In this document: piece after piece, positions 1-10,469 of the stretch | Numbering within the stretch: position 1 is the first letter of the stretch | How the letters are laid out: each line of letters starts with the position of its first letter | Source of the DNA: Glandiceps talaboti | Lineage: Eukaryota > Hemichordata > Enteropneusta > Spengelidae | Reading direction: 5' to 3' | DNA: 60,000 nt | Assembly: GCF_964340395.1 (NCBI RefSeq) | Contig: NC_135551.1 | Span: 13,342,003 to 13,402,002, forward strand | Translations under genes and position numbers: made by a program | Notes under the pieces: model-generated | What the model saw: only the letters and a program-made list of their open reading frames with translations | What the model was told of the DNA's origin: nothing | The model's database searches: none

Positions 1-2928
1 TCATTTGTAAACCTCTCATAGTATACAGTACTGTAGTACTGCATCAGTTATTAGTTACAGGCTCCACAGCATATCAATTGTATACACTCATTGCTTGACT
101 TTGAAGGCACTACTAGGCATCTATTACCCACAAGGGCTGTTAAGAAGCAGCTATTTCCCATGCCTGAAATTATTGCTACATCACTGCATGAGAGGTAATA
201 CGACATCTACTCGTGCCCAAATAAGGCCATAAAGCAATAACTGTTTTATAACATTACATTCTCACACACATTCTTTCTATAGTCGAAGCAAATCCCTGGT
301 AAGACTTCCATGCCACATGAATAGTGCCCTAGGGAAACTAGAACGTGACTAGTGCCTCTTATATGCATACATGTATTTGCATCAGTTAAGTTACAAACTA
401 CACAACATATTAATTTATATAATTTTTCCCTTTTGTTAAATTTAACTTTTCTATTGTCTTCTGTTTTGTTACAGTACATCTTGCCATGTCTTCATACAAG
501 CTGGAGTTATACTTAACCTTTTCTTTCCAGATGAGATTATTATATGTATATTTAAGATTTATTCATTTAAACTCTTCTAACATATCAAATCATATACTTA
601 TGTCTGATGACAGTACTTCTAGAAGATTTTCATCTTGTTGTAGTAGTAGTTGTTATTTTGTGTATTAGTACTTGTCATAATCTTTCCTGTCCAAATTTTT
701 CTCACAACCATTTGTACTAAAACCTTGTTGTCATGGCATTCCATCCAATGCAATATTGAGTGACGATGTAATATGGCAGCAAAAGGTAATTTTACCTCAT
801 GTAAGCCATGTACTGCATGAAAGGGTGGCGTTTCCAGTTCCGTTAACATGACAGTCACTCGACAGAATTGTAGAAATTCTGTATTCACTGCAATTCTGTT
901 GTGTAAGCATTATGTATACAGAACCAGAAATGACACCTTTTCATGCAGTGAGCAGTTCAAAATAGAACAAGATGATCTACCTACTCACACATGCTTATTG
1001 TAATACATATATAATGTGTGGAATGGAAGTCCTACCACCAGCAAAGAGATCTAATGATTTCATTATTTATGACGCAACTAGTTGGCAAGCATCTATTTCA
1101 GTTCAAATGAGAATTCGAATTAAGTTGAAGTCCTTTAAAGAACATGTCTCAGTTGAAAAATTTGTTCCAACTTAGTTTGAGGTTTGCTGGCTGTGGTCTT
1201 GTGGTGTAAGCACAAGTCATTACCTATTCATCGATCTCTGCATATCACATACTTTGTGCAATGTAACATTGACAATCACATCAATTAAAATACACGTATG
1301 AAATTCAATATTTCATTTTCTGCTGAACTTCAAGATGATGCGTATACATGTATATGTTTAAAAAAAGGAATTCAACAGCAGCCTACAACTCCATATAATA
1401 CATGCAATATGCCATTTCAAATTTCGGTTACCAAAAATCTAGTCACTTCGCATACAAAGATTGTAAGACCTGGCACCCAAGATTTGATAAAGTGGGGGGC
1501 TGTAATTTGGTAATGGCCATTGATGGTGTGGCAGCACCAGAAGGTGTTTAGAAGAACTCAAGTGTGTTCTTCAAAGAGCATTAGAGTAGTGTGATTAGGC
1601 ATGTTTTGATTACTTGTAGTTGCTAGCAAAACAGTATAGCAAGAACAACACATCTGCTGTATTTATACTACCATACTCCACTATACTGGCCCTCACTTCC
1701 AGCCAAAAATCGAGTAGCAAACAGTGCTCCTAATGACCAACTGTAAAATGTTTAATCTTTCTAATAACCTGAATATGGCATATTGCATTCCAAAAAAAGT
1801 GTTTCAACCAACTTTCATATCATACACTTTAATTTTTAAGAGACATAAAGTGAGTTTATAAGCTGTTTTACTCTGTTGAAAATACTTCCATAATATGAAG
1901 TTTCAGATGACATTCAAAATTATCTACTGCTCTATCGCTAGTCAGCATAGTTGATGGTTTTTTTTCAATGTTATAGTATATGTATACTATATTATTAGTT
2001 GAATCATTTAGTGTATATATACATTTACCTAAGAAAAGGTCTGAGTTGTACCAAAAGCAAATAATTGTTAGGTATGCTTCTCAGTAAGTAAAATAAACAT
2101 ATGTAAACTCAGCCTATGCCTTTGTAAAGTAACCTGAAAAAAACCAAAGCTCTTCAAACTCTGTCATATGGAAACATGTTCCTGATTGTTTTTGAAATAA
2201 TAGTAAAGAAATTTGGGATTCTGTAGTTTTCAAGGAAATAGGCAATCTTTCATTGGACCAGAAAGTTAACACAGTATTCAGCGCCCATATTAGATTCTAA
2301 AATGACTAAATTTGGATATAATTTTGACCTCTATTTCAAAAAATGTGTATGGTTACACCAGATTTTTTTATATTGATTTAAATTGCGAATAGGTTGGAGT
2401 TTTCTTGAACGTAGTAACGGCAAACATTTAAAGAATTTATTTTGCCGGCACATTCTACTTTAAATCAAGCCGTGAATGCATCATTGTCATAAATACAATT
2501 CATTTCTACATCAACTGCACATCATCAATTTCTTTAAGAATTTGTACATGCCAGCAATTTTCAATGAATTCTAATGTTTCGCATTCATATCTATTTAATT
2601 CATAATTGTGACCTTTGACCAGAATATTAAATAGTATAAAATTTATGATCTGAAATTGATTTTAAGTTACAACTCCTTGAAATAAAGTTATGTAAGTTAT
2701 GAAATATCTCTTTTATGTCATGTGCAAGTTTAAAGTTTTTATCAATAAACACTTTCACTTCTTTATGCTTATATAATATTAAATAAATAGCATTATATGC
2801 CTACTATGGTCTCGTGTATTTATTATATTCATGATGTATTGTTTGTGAATATCAATACTTGATATTGAAGCTGCACACACTGCTACTTGTTTAAGCTCCA
2901 GAAGGGGCAGCTCAAGATATACTGGGCA
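1..2928. other. non-coding, AT-rich; no gene seen
   Basis: Only short open frames without recognisable motifs or convincing splice signals occur here. A weak inverted similarity is visible between about 300-350 and 1017-1050 (both carry a GTGG-ATGGAAGTC core on opposite strands), which suggests remnants of an old repeat. I see no promoter, RNA gene or coding exon that I can support. Confidence 0.5.
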
Positions 2929-3330
2929 TCTGTCTGTCTGTAAACCTATATATCTGTCTGTCTGTTTCTTTGTTTGCATCCACCCGTCTGTCTGTCTGTT
3001 TGCATCCAATTGTCTGCCTGTTTGCATCAATCTGTCTGTATGTCTGTCTGTCTGTTTGTTTGTTTGTTTTGATCCATATGTCTCAGTTTGCCTCCCTCCA
3101 TCTGTTTATTTGTTTGTTTGTTTGTTTGTTTGCCATCCATCCGTCTCTGTACATGTGTCTGTTTGATTGCATCCATCCATTCATTCATCCGTCAGCTGTC
3201 TGTATCACGAATCTCAAGAATATTGAATGAAATGAAATTTGGTGTATAAATTCTATAAAACAATGCTATTGGACCCTCACATACTTTACGAATGATAGCT
3301 TCAAACAGCACCACCAGTGGCCAAACTATG
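2929..3330 (+). repeat. (TCTG)n-headed interspersed element, copy 1 (fragment)
   Basis: Degenerate TCTG/TTTG/ATCC tandem repeats run to about 3200. They are followed by a short block with CGAATCTCAAGAA and TGAAATTTGGT. The same order, (TCTG)n then a CTCAA-like word then ATGAAATTTGGT, recurs at 21478-22245 and, reversed, at 26000-27240. This makes it a dispersed repeat family and not a lone microsatellite. The right border is approximate. The long Cys/Leu/Ser-rich open frames across the tract are artefacts of the repeat. Confidence 0.6.
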
Positions 3331-3485
3331 CAATCTTTTGTCTTTCGTACTCGTACTATATACATGTAAAGTGTTTCTTATATAACTGGTTAGAATCAAT
3401 TTATCTTTGTAATATTCACCAACACCACATTGTAAAGCCCTGTAGAAATTCCTCGTTTAGTGATTAAATTACCTGTGTATTACAA

Positions 3486-3591
3486 CATGCAACTTACACG
3501 GGGATGACATGCAACTTACACGGGGATGACATGCAACTTACACGGGGATGACATGCAACTTACACGGGGATGACATGCAACTTACACGGGG
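3486..3591. repeat. 22-bp tandem repeat, about 4.8 copies
   Basis: The unit CATGCAACTTACACGGGGAT plus GA repeats almost perfectly. The array is followed by GTCAATCATC. Units look identical, which indicates recent expansion. There are no spacers, so it is a minisatellite and not a CRISPR array. Confidence 0.9.
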
Positions 3592-4215
3592 TCAATCATC
3601 TAAAAGGTGTGTAAAGGGTTAATCATCTTTCCAGGTGTGTAGGGGTAACTGAAGCCTCAAACATTGAACCATAAATAAACTGGTGCTGGCTTCCAGTTGT
3701 CCCCCCCCCCCATCAAAATCCCTCAATTCAGACAAGATGTGATTTGGAGCACAGGGCCAGCCATTTTAAGTTTTAAAAGTATTACGATATTTATTATTTA
3801 AATTTAGTTTTCTTTCCAAATGTTCCACGTACATACTGTGTAAAGTAACTTACTGGCAAAATATTGAATATTGTAATTGCAATCACTGTCATTTTGTTGC
3901 AATTGCCAGGTTTACAATAAATCATATCTGAACATATTAAACAGTCGTTTATTTGTTTTCTACATTTGTTGTGACAGCTTTAAACAAATTAATTAACAAA
4001 TATTTTCAATGTTGTGTTAACATTTTGATGAGAATAAAAAAGTGTTCTGTAAAGTCAATATAGTTGTGAACATTTTATGAGATATTGAAACAAGAAAAAA
4101 GTGTGACACCAAACAATACAAGTAGAACATCTTCGAAAACGAACGATCAATACACGCTCTGTGCATGAATGAGTGAGAACTACTTTGGAGGTGCATACCA
4201 TATAAAAACACAAGC
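3592..4215. other. non-coding; no gene seen
   Basis: AT-rich sequence with a short C homopolymer near 3702. No open frame with recognisable protein content, RNA gene or repeat family member could be supported. Confidence 0.5.
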
Positions 4216-4569
4216 CTTAAAGTGCACATATGGATGACAAATCGGTATTTATTTTGGATTTTCAATTAATTCTTACGACAACTCTGCTATGTTTTCCTAC
4301 TTGAAAAAAATACAATGTAAACTAACATTGGCCAAGTCTGTGTTTGGAACTCAAATAAATTACAAAAAACTGAAAAGTATGTAAGAAATATATTACTGTA
4401 AGTACAATAACAACTATTTTAAACATTTTCTAATGTTTTGCAATTTTTTGAGTTACAAACATCATGTTTGACATTGTTTTTCCAGGTATAAAAAAACAAT
4501 AGTTATTTTATGAGTTAAAAATAAATCCAAAATAAATACACTATGTATCACCCATATGGCCACTTTAAG
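4216..4569. mobile_element. fold-back MITE, TTAA-flanked, copy 1
   Basis: The element begins CTTAAAGTGCACATATGGAT and ends with the reverse complement of this form, ATATGGCCACTTTAAG. Inner sequence is also palindromic: TATTTATTTTGGAT near the left end is mirrored by ATCCAAAATAAATACA near the right, and a CTCAAATAAATTACAAAA segment faces TTTTGCAATTTTTTGAGTTAC. TTAA lies at both edges, as expected for a TTAA target-site duplication of the piggyBac type. Five more copies occur in the window. It lies downstream of the SDR gene. Confidence 0.8.
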
Positions 4570-4851
4570 AAAGGAAATAAGAATAAAACAAGATTTTTGA
4601 GAATGAATATTCATGAACTTTGAGTTCATTCGTAGTAATGATAATTCCTAGTTAAAGTCAAAACATTTTGTTTTTGAAAATTTGGGATTCGCTTCCAAGA
4701 ATTTTTTTAACTCTGTGTGTAGAAATTTTCATCACTATGATATGTCTATTTAGAAAATCTGATACGGTTACAATAGCAGCATAACATGCAAAAAAGGAAT
4801 GGATATGTATTGCCAATCAAAATTCCAATAACACGTTTTTTTGTTTTGTTT

Positions 4852-4857
4852 TTTAAT
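4852..4857 (-). promoter_or_regulatory. candidate poly(A) signal of the SDR gene (ATTAAA)
   Basis: The minus strand reads ATTAAA about 56 bases past the SDR stop codon. This is the commonest variant of the AATAAA hexamer and the first good match downstream. Transcript 3' ends would be needed to prove use. Confidence 0.3.
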
Positions 4858-4912
4858 CTAACGGTTTTGTCTAGGACAACCTGTTTAGTGTCATGTCCTA
4901 ATTCTAACTATT

Positions 4913-5266
4913 TCAATGTAAGACAGTGGGTGTGACTTTAGAGGAATAACTCTCCTTAATGGGTCCATCAGTAATAAACGAAGGCAAACTAGTGTACATA
5001 AACGTCTTCACTTGGTCAGACAGACTACCAATGACGTATCTGTCACGAGGAATCCTGGACCAAACTGCGTCAAGAGTTTTCCGTACAATAATTCCAATGT
5101 GTTTGTCACCACCTTTGAGATCCTCATCCCATGATGCAATGCAGTCGTCGTAGTACGACTTCCCATAATGCCTCTGTGCTTTCTTATCTAATTCATCCCA
5201 TAAGTTCTTGTTGTCAATCACATCGCAGACGCCCTCAAATTTCTTGCAAATTTCGACGACGGACAC
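4913..5266 (-). CDS. SDR exon 5 (C-terminal exon, stop TGA)
   Basis: This exon encodes residues 272-388 and the TGA at 4915-4913. It opens with VSVVE as in BDH1, but the following Pro-Gly is Ile-Cys. The tail keeps the family pattern HYGKSYYDD and a late basic/aromatic region. The acceptor is CGTTATAG. Confidence 0.86.
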   Translation of the reverse strand: MSVVEICKKFEGVCDVIDNKNLWDELDKKAQRHYGKSYYDDCIASWDEDLKGGDKHIGIIVRKTLDAVWSRIPRDRYVIGSLSDQVKTFMYTSLPSFITDGPIKESYSSKVTPTVLH

Positions 5267-5542
5267 CTATAACGATATATACAAAGTAATTCAGTGTTTG
5301 GCATATCATTTCGTAATTTTAAATGCTAATTCGATTAGACTTCTTTTTAGCATAGAGTTAGCAGAATTACGCTACATAAATATTAATTTAGACATGTATG
5401 TGACATGTCAATGTGTACAATTCTGTTTGATGTATTATATATAGTGTATTAAGTTGGTTGTACCATCAACCACATTAAAAAAAAATTTATCTATCGAATA
5501 GAATAGAACAGTCAGTCAGTTGTCTGTCTGTCTGTCTGTCTG

Positions 5543-5573
<31 letters not shown>

Positions 5574-5728
5574 GTATGTATGTATGTATGTATGTATGTA
5601 TGTATGTATGTATGTATGTATGTATGTATGTATGTATGTATGTATGTCCTCCCGCCTGTCCGCCTGTGTCTGTCTGTCTGTCTGTCTGTCTGTATGTCTG
5701 TCTGTCTGTCTGTCTATCGATCTGTCTA

Positions 5729-5773
<45 letters not shown>

Positions 5774-7034
5774 ACATGCCAATCTGGCATGCATGCACTT
5801 GAATTATGTCTGTCATTTCATACCTTGACACCCCATTGTTGCATCTCATATCGCAAGGCGTCAGAGAAACTTTCCACTCCGTATCTTGTCATGGCATAGG
5901 CAGCACACCCGGGTACCGTCCATCGACCACGTGTATCAGTGACATTAATTATTCGACCTGAAATACAAGCAATAATGAATAAATTAACACCACTGTGCCT
6001 ATCGAATGAATATTATAAATATGTAAATATTTCATTGTAACTAAAACAAATAAAATTAATGAGAGTGGCTACAGCAATGCAATGAATCAAATATGAAAAG
6101 AACGTCATGTACTCGCACGGTTATTAGTCCCGTAAACGAGTACACCCACTACGAAGTCAAAGAGGAGCGTGACAGAATGAGGAGTTCGAGAGGGCGCACT
6201 TGACTGATAAAAATTAAAACGTTATTCTACGATTATGAACACTGAATGTATACAAACGACTTTGTGTTTTAACAACAACAGCTTTACATAGACAGATCAC
6301 TTTTGAAGAACACTGATTTAAGATAAAAAAATATCAGAGTTACAGTTGAATGACATTGATAACAACAAACAAACAACTAACAAACAAATGATTAAACTTG
6401 TTCCAGTTAAAACATTGTCAATTGCGTTATCATTATGCACACTGTATTGAGACACTGTCGATACCGGATGCAATACAACTTAAAGTACTGTATATCATTA
6501 CAGTATGTTGATTCTGTCATGACCGGGATGACCCCCAAATGTATTATCAGTTCAATAGTTCAGATTTCATGCTGTTTACGTTAAGTAGTCTCTTTGTTGA
6601 CGTCTCTCACCTCTATTACGTCGTATCCACGGTAGACATGCCTTGGTGATTCGTACCATACCATAGAGATTGATTTCCGCTAGTCTTTGGAATGTCTCCA
6701 CAGGAACCCACTCCACTTCCCCTCTAGACGTTGCCATGGTGTTATTGATAATTCCCCAGAAGTCTGTTGAATGTAGTACATTGTGCATTAAATGAGATAA
6801 TGTAATGGAAAGGAAAGTCAAATGATATTCATTTATATCTATAAGGTTAGATAACAAGTACTTTGTGTGATATATGCGATCCATACATGCCGGCGGGGAT
6901 ATAGTCAACTCAAATCCACAAACCATCATTCAATCCTGTGCAAAGGTAGTACATTAACCCATTCATTCAACAAACCATTCGTGCCAACATGCATACAACA
7001 AACAACTGACGAACTGATTGATTGATTGATCGAT

Positions 7035-7133
<99 letters not shown>

Positions 7134-7961
7134 CTGACTGACTGACTGACTGACTGACTGACTGACTGACTGACTGACTGATTGACTGCATGAGGCTGAC
7201 TGACTGACTGACTGACTGACTCACTCACTCACTCACTCACTCACTCATTAACTCAAATATACGAACGGACAAAATGAAACTATTTAACCAACTGACTGAC
7301 TGACGAGTACAATCTTTGGAGACAGAGATTAGATAGTAGAGACGAATTATTACTTTTCTCTCAATTACATCAGAGCCTTGTACCGTTTCGTCTATATTTG
7401 CAATCACGTAAGTTTCCTCATTACAGGCCAATAGTTTACAAAATAATGAAAATCCTAGCCATTTTAGGACAAACTGGATGTTCTAAATGCCAAGAGCTCG
7501 TTGGAGATTATCTAACTCATTTATTGACTTCATGTCGTAATACGGCTGTACAAAGAGATATTTTCTGGTCAACTATGTTTGATAATATGAACGTTAACTT
7601 TGCTGTACAACTTAAATGAAGTTGATTTTGCTATCAGTATTTTAGAAGATAGCGAAAAACACTTTCAGCAACCAGACGAATGGGAAATATTTCAAGATAC
7701 AGTCTATAAGCTTACAGGCACATGCTTAGACTTTTGATAGGATTATGATGTCTTGTCACACTCGTATTTCTTACTGTCATTTTTTTAGAAGATAGTATAA
7801 ATTTCAGCAACCGAACAAATAGGAAATATTCAAGATAAAATCCTTAAGTTTATCGTTTAACTGACTAATGAAGTCATGCACTCTGTACTTATTTATTCAT
7901 TATTTTGTTTTTGTATATATGTGAACTGAGTTGTAACTCTTCTCTTTGAGGAGGAATAAAG

Positions 7962-8003
<42 letters not shown>

Positions 8004-10069
8004 CTCACTCACTCACCCACTCACTCACTCACTCACTCACTCATTAACTCAAATATACGAACTGACTAAATGAAACTATTTAACCAACTGACTGACTGAC
8101 TGACTATTTAACTAATTAACAACCAACAACTAACTAATAATCATCCAAATAATCTCAAAGCCTTTAATAACTCTTTCTAAAGTGACATAGAATCAGTCAC
8201 TCACTCAATCAATCAATCAATCATGAAGACAGCAAAGACATTCTTGCCACTCCCCCCACTCCCCCACTCCACCACATCAATGCAGTCATCTATTATCTAC
8301 CTTACACTGCTGCACTACTCAAGTCAAACATAATGTTAAGCTGTACATGTACTTACCATGGTTAGCCTTCTCCAAATATTCTTCAATGTTTTCAATTGCC
8401 ATGGTTACAGATTTATCAGACGTGACATCAAGCGGCATAATTACAACTCGTGTTGTACATTCTTTCTGTATTTTCTTTATATATTCACAATCTACAGGGA
8501 TATATGAAACGGACATATATACAGTGTTGCTATGGTACATACTCTATAGGGAAAGTTGAAACAGACATATAGACAGTGTTGCTATGGTACAGCTACTCTA
8601 TAGGGATATATGAAACGGACATATAAACAGTGTTGCTATGGTACATATACTCTATAGGGAAAGATGAAACAGACATATAGACATTGTTGCTAGGTGCATC
8701 TACTCTATAGGGATATGTGAAACAGACATATAGACATTGTATATGGTTCATCTACTCTATAGGGAAAGATGAAACAGACATGTTGCCATGGTATTAAATT
8801 CGACTCAACAAAAGCGTCGTGACTACCACAGGGATGTAATCTTATATTCCGACAAGACGCGGTTTTAAATTGGAGTAAAAGAAAACTGTACAGATAAACT
8901 AGAAACTAAATGTCACAGGTCTTACAAAATATCATATGTCTTGTTCATGTTACCATTTATAATACATAGGTAGTGTTCGGTTTGGATATTTGTTCGGAAT
9001 GTAATTTTATCCCAACTTATATTATCCCAAATAGTTGTAATTAACTGTGTTGAATATTTTTTTCAGAAAATAAAATCAACATCCATCCATCCATCCATTC
9101 AATCATTCAGATGACACAATTATTGCCAAATTTTGTAGAAAAAGATTCCAAGGTGCCCGCGACAGCTATTTATGAGAAAATTATCTTGACTTATTGTGTT
9201 GGCAAGTCTTTTTATTTCTGGTTTTATAACATTATGCCCAGAATTCAGTGTAATCTATTCTAAAAACCCATACTAGACCTGCCCCAAGTTCATTTGGTAG
9301 AATGTCAATTCATTTGCCATGATCGATAACTTATAATTTGCTTCACCTTGAAATGGCAAATGAAATTTGGTGTACTAAAATATTCAATTACTACGGGAAA
9401 CCTATTAGTCATCGTTCTACAACGATTTTATTCCACACAGATGCACTTCATTTTCGTCCCCCAACTTTAGTTACCATGGTTACAAGTTTAATTTTTTGTA
9501 TGTCCGCACGTTCGGCCAGTTGTCTCTACACGCCCGTCTGTTTACGTGATCTTTAGTAGAATATCTAACTCTCTCACTTCTACTTATATCTGTTTTGTCA
9601 TTTTTTTCTAGCCAGCTACGTCTTTCAATGCATTTGTTTACTTGGTTTTCGATGCAAGAATATATATGATGGAATTACCTGGCTTGTTAGTTCCTGCGAA
9701 TACAGTGACCAGTCCATCCAACTGTTTCACCAAACGATAGCCCAAAGGAGTATCACAACATGTTACGAGCACAGCCTTCTTTATCGGTATAACAGGTCCA
9801 TAGCCATTCCAAGTCCACCTTGGAAAGCAGTAGTGGAGTGATAGATATGTACAGAGCCATCCAACCCCTCCCCACAAATAGCCATGAAACAATGACAGAC
9901 CTAGCACCGACGTAGCAAACACTGCAGGTAGAACGATTGCAAGACCAAGGATTAAAAGATACACTGACACCGAAGTGAGAAATCTTTCTTCAATCTGAAG
10001 ACGACGTAAATTCTGCAGTTCAATATGTTTTGCCGCGTTTTCCTTATGAGCAGAGCTTTTAGGATCCAT
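4913..10069 (-). CDS. BDH1-like membrane short-chain dehydrogenase/reductase, five exons, probable pseudoenzyme
   Basis: Joined exons 10069-9679, 8491-8357, 6763-6611, 5957-5824 and 5266-4913 give 388 residues; human BDH1 has 343. Every junction is GT-AG and phases match (1,1,1,0). I start at ATG 10069; an upstream TTG is not a eukaryotic start. The N-terminus is charged, then two hydrophobic helices (about 32-56 and 58-80) suggest an ER or mitochondrial membrane anchor. The SDR fold follows, with FWGIINN (177-183), AEINLYG (204-210), YGVESFSDALRYEM (252-265) and a BDH1-like tail (HYGKSYYDD). Family residues are lost: TGxxxGxG reads T-C-C-D-T-P-L-G (103-110), NNAG reads NNTM (182-185), catalytic Ser is D234, Lys is R251, and PG is I277-C278. 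Tyr247 and the tetrad Asn (N207) remain. Known BDH1 uses NAD and Ser/Tyr/Lys for hydroxybutyrate oxidation; inference: this protein cannot do that chemistry normally. It lies divergent to the GPCR. Confidence 0.87.
5513..5775. repeat. compound microsatellite (TCTG)n(TATG)n(TCTG)n in SDR intron 4
   Basis: Long perfect runs of TCTG, TATG and again TCTG fill most of the 557-bp intron between SDR exons 4 and 5. Open frames of 86-120 residues on both strands (Cys/Leu/Ser/Val or Thr/Asp/Arg/Gln repeats) are by-products. Confidence 0.95.
5824..5957 (-). CDS. SDR exon 4 (active-site exon)
   Basis: This exon completes G227 and encodes residues 228-271. It holds the active site: Asp at the Ser position (D234, thirteen before the Tyr, the same spacing as in BDH1), Tyr247, and Arg at the Lys position (R251). 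The acceptor is TATTTCAG and the donor AAG|GTATGA. Confidence 0.86.
5958..6610. other. SDR intron 3; no other feature seen
   Basis: AT-rich intron of 653 bp. It has no microsatellite and no recognisable mobile element. A GAGAGGGCGCA word occurs near 6189. Confidence 0.5.
6611..6763 (-). CDS. SDR exon 3
   Basis: This exon completes codon 176 (Asp) and encodes residues 177-226, with FWGIINN and EINLYGMVRITKACLP, both close to BDH1. NNAG is changed to NNTM. The acceptor is TTCAACAG and the donor G|GTGAGA. Confidence 0.85.
7013..7247. repeat. compound microsatellite (ATTG)n(ACTG)n(CTCA)n
   Basis: Tetranucleotide runs change by single substitutions from ATTG/GATT to GACT and then CTCA. The tract ends in the left target-site duplication of the neighbouring LINE insertion. 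It lies in SDR intron 2. Confidence 0.95.
7221..7304. repeat. left target-site duplication of the LINE
   Basis: (CTCA)n followed by 60 bp of non-simple sequence (7245-7304) is repeated at 8005-8100 with 58 of 60 matches. The CTCA part differs by 12 bp in length. The two copies exactly flank the LINE fragment. Confidence 0.8.
7305..8004 (+). mobile_element. 5'-truncated non-LTR retrotransposon (LINE) with (AAC)n tail
   Basis: From the first base after the left duplication an open frame (7305-7619) reads a typical LINE C-terminus. It opens EYNLWRQRL, then has a zinc-knuckle-like CSKC...HLLTSC pattern and a RDIFW motif. A second frame continues to 7737 (DFAISILEDSEKHF...), so one frameshift separates them. 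The 3' UTR ends in GAGGAATAAAGAAAC and about ten AAC units, as in LINEs with short tandem tails. There is no RT domain: the insertion kept only the 3' end. It is antisense to the SDR gene and lies in SDR intron 2. Clade is not assigned. Confidence 0.8.
8005..8100. repeat. right target-site duplication of the LINE
   Basis: This copy matches 7221-7304: CTCA repeats, then the same 60 bp with two substitutions (8041-8100). It starts directly after the (AAC)n tail. Confidence 0.8.
8101..8356. other. 5' part of SDR intron 2 on the minus strand; no separate feature
   Basis: It contains short ACTG and ATCA runs and a C-rich CCCCCACTCCCCCACTCC patch near 8252-8271. Nothing coding was seen. Confidence 0.5.
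8357..8491 (-). CDS. SDR exon 2
   Basis: This exon completes codon 131 (Asp) and encodes residues 132-175, including the conserved LDVTSDKSV strand (151-159) that normally contacts the adenine ring. The donor is G|GTAAGT. The acceptor, CCCTGTAG, is the last base group of a 53-bp minisatellite array that lies directly upstream. Confidence 0.83.
8497..8785. repeat. 53-bp minisatellite abutting the SDR exon 2 acceptor
   Basis: About 5.5 units begin at 8497, 8549, 8603, 8656, 8709 and 8762. Each has GGGATATATGAAAC or GGGAAAGATGAAAC, then ACATATA, GTTGCTATGGTACAT and CTCTATA. On the minus strand each unit ends CATATATCCCTATAG or similar. The real acceptor CATATATCCCTGTAG is the copy next to the exon. 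Confidence 0.9.
8786..9678. other. 5' part of SDR intron 1; no separate feature
   Basis: AT-rich intron sequence with a short CATC run near 9080-9098. Open frames here lack recognisable content. Confidence 0.5.
9679..10069 (-). CDS. SDR exon 1 (membrane anchor and start of Rossmann fold)
   Basis: This exon encodes residues 1-130 plus one base. The ATG at 10069 opens MDPKSSAHKE. The exon carries both hydrophobic segments and the first Rossmann strand with the altered glycine motif. The donor follows the first base of codon 131 and reads G|GTAATT. Confidence 0.85.
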
Positions 10070-10348
10070 CGTGGAAAACAAAGTGTGTGAATGAACACCC
10101 TGTACTAAACGTCCGATTTAATACGTATGGTTATGTGTGCCTGTACAAAATATCATTTCCTCTGACCGGGGTCAAAGTTCACAGGACACTGTAAGTTTGT
10201 TGACACTGATCAGTTTGGTCGAGAGAGCACACGTACGTCGTCCTCACAATGGTACGTGAATACACATTATATCAGTACCAGTATGGCCACTAATTTATTA
10301 ACTAATTAAAAAGGTCCAGTGGTCAACCCTACATACAGGTAGAAAGTA

Positions 10349-10381
<33 letters not shown>

Positions 10382-10385
10382 CGCG
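10349..10385. repeat. (GT)n(GC)n tract, Z-DNA-prone
   Basis: About 12 GT dinucleotides run directly into six GC dinucleotides. Such alternating purine-pyrimidine DNA is the classic Z-forming sequence. It lies in the shared 5' region. Confidence 0.9.
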
Positions 10386-10422
10386 GAAATACTAATACTA
10401 GATAAATATAAATATAAATACA

Positions 10423-10424
<2 letters not shown>

Positions 10425-10453
<29 letters not shown>

Positions 10454-10469
10454 TGTATGTATGTATGTA
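10425..10469. repeat. (TATG)n microsatellite
   Basis: About eleven uninterrupted TATG/ATGT units lie 40 bp from the GT/GC tract. Confidence 0.95.

Noticed and set aside
3486-3591. Regular short repeats resembling a CRISPR array
   Set aside because: The 22-bp units are directly adjacent with no unique spacers, and the genome is eukaryotic. It is a minisatellite.
5487-5899. Overlapping 86-120-residue open frames on both strands
   Set aside because: They are translations of TCTG/TATG microsatellites in an SDR intron. The same applies to frames over repeats at 6926-7228, 10298-10554, 25987-26220, 30475-30816, 31457-31708, 33774-34043 and 40437-40676.
10070-10081. SDR start four codons upstream of ATG 10069
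   Set aside because: The upstream codon is TTG, not used as a normal eukaryotic start. The ATG at 10069 is preferred.
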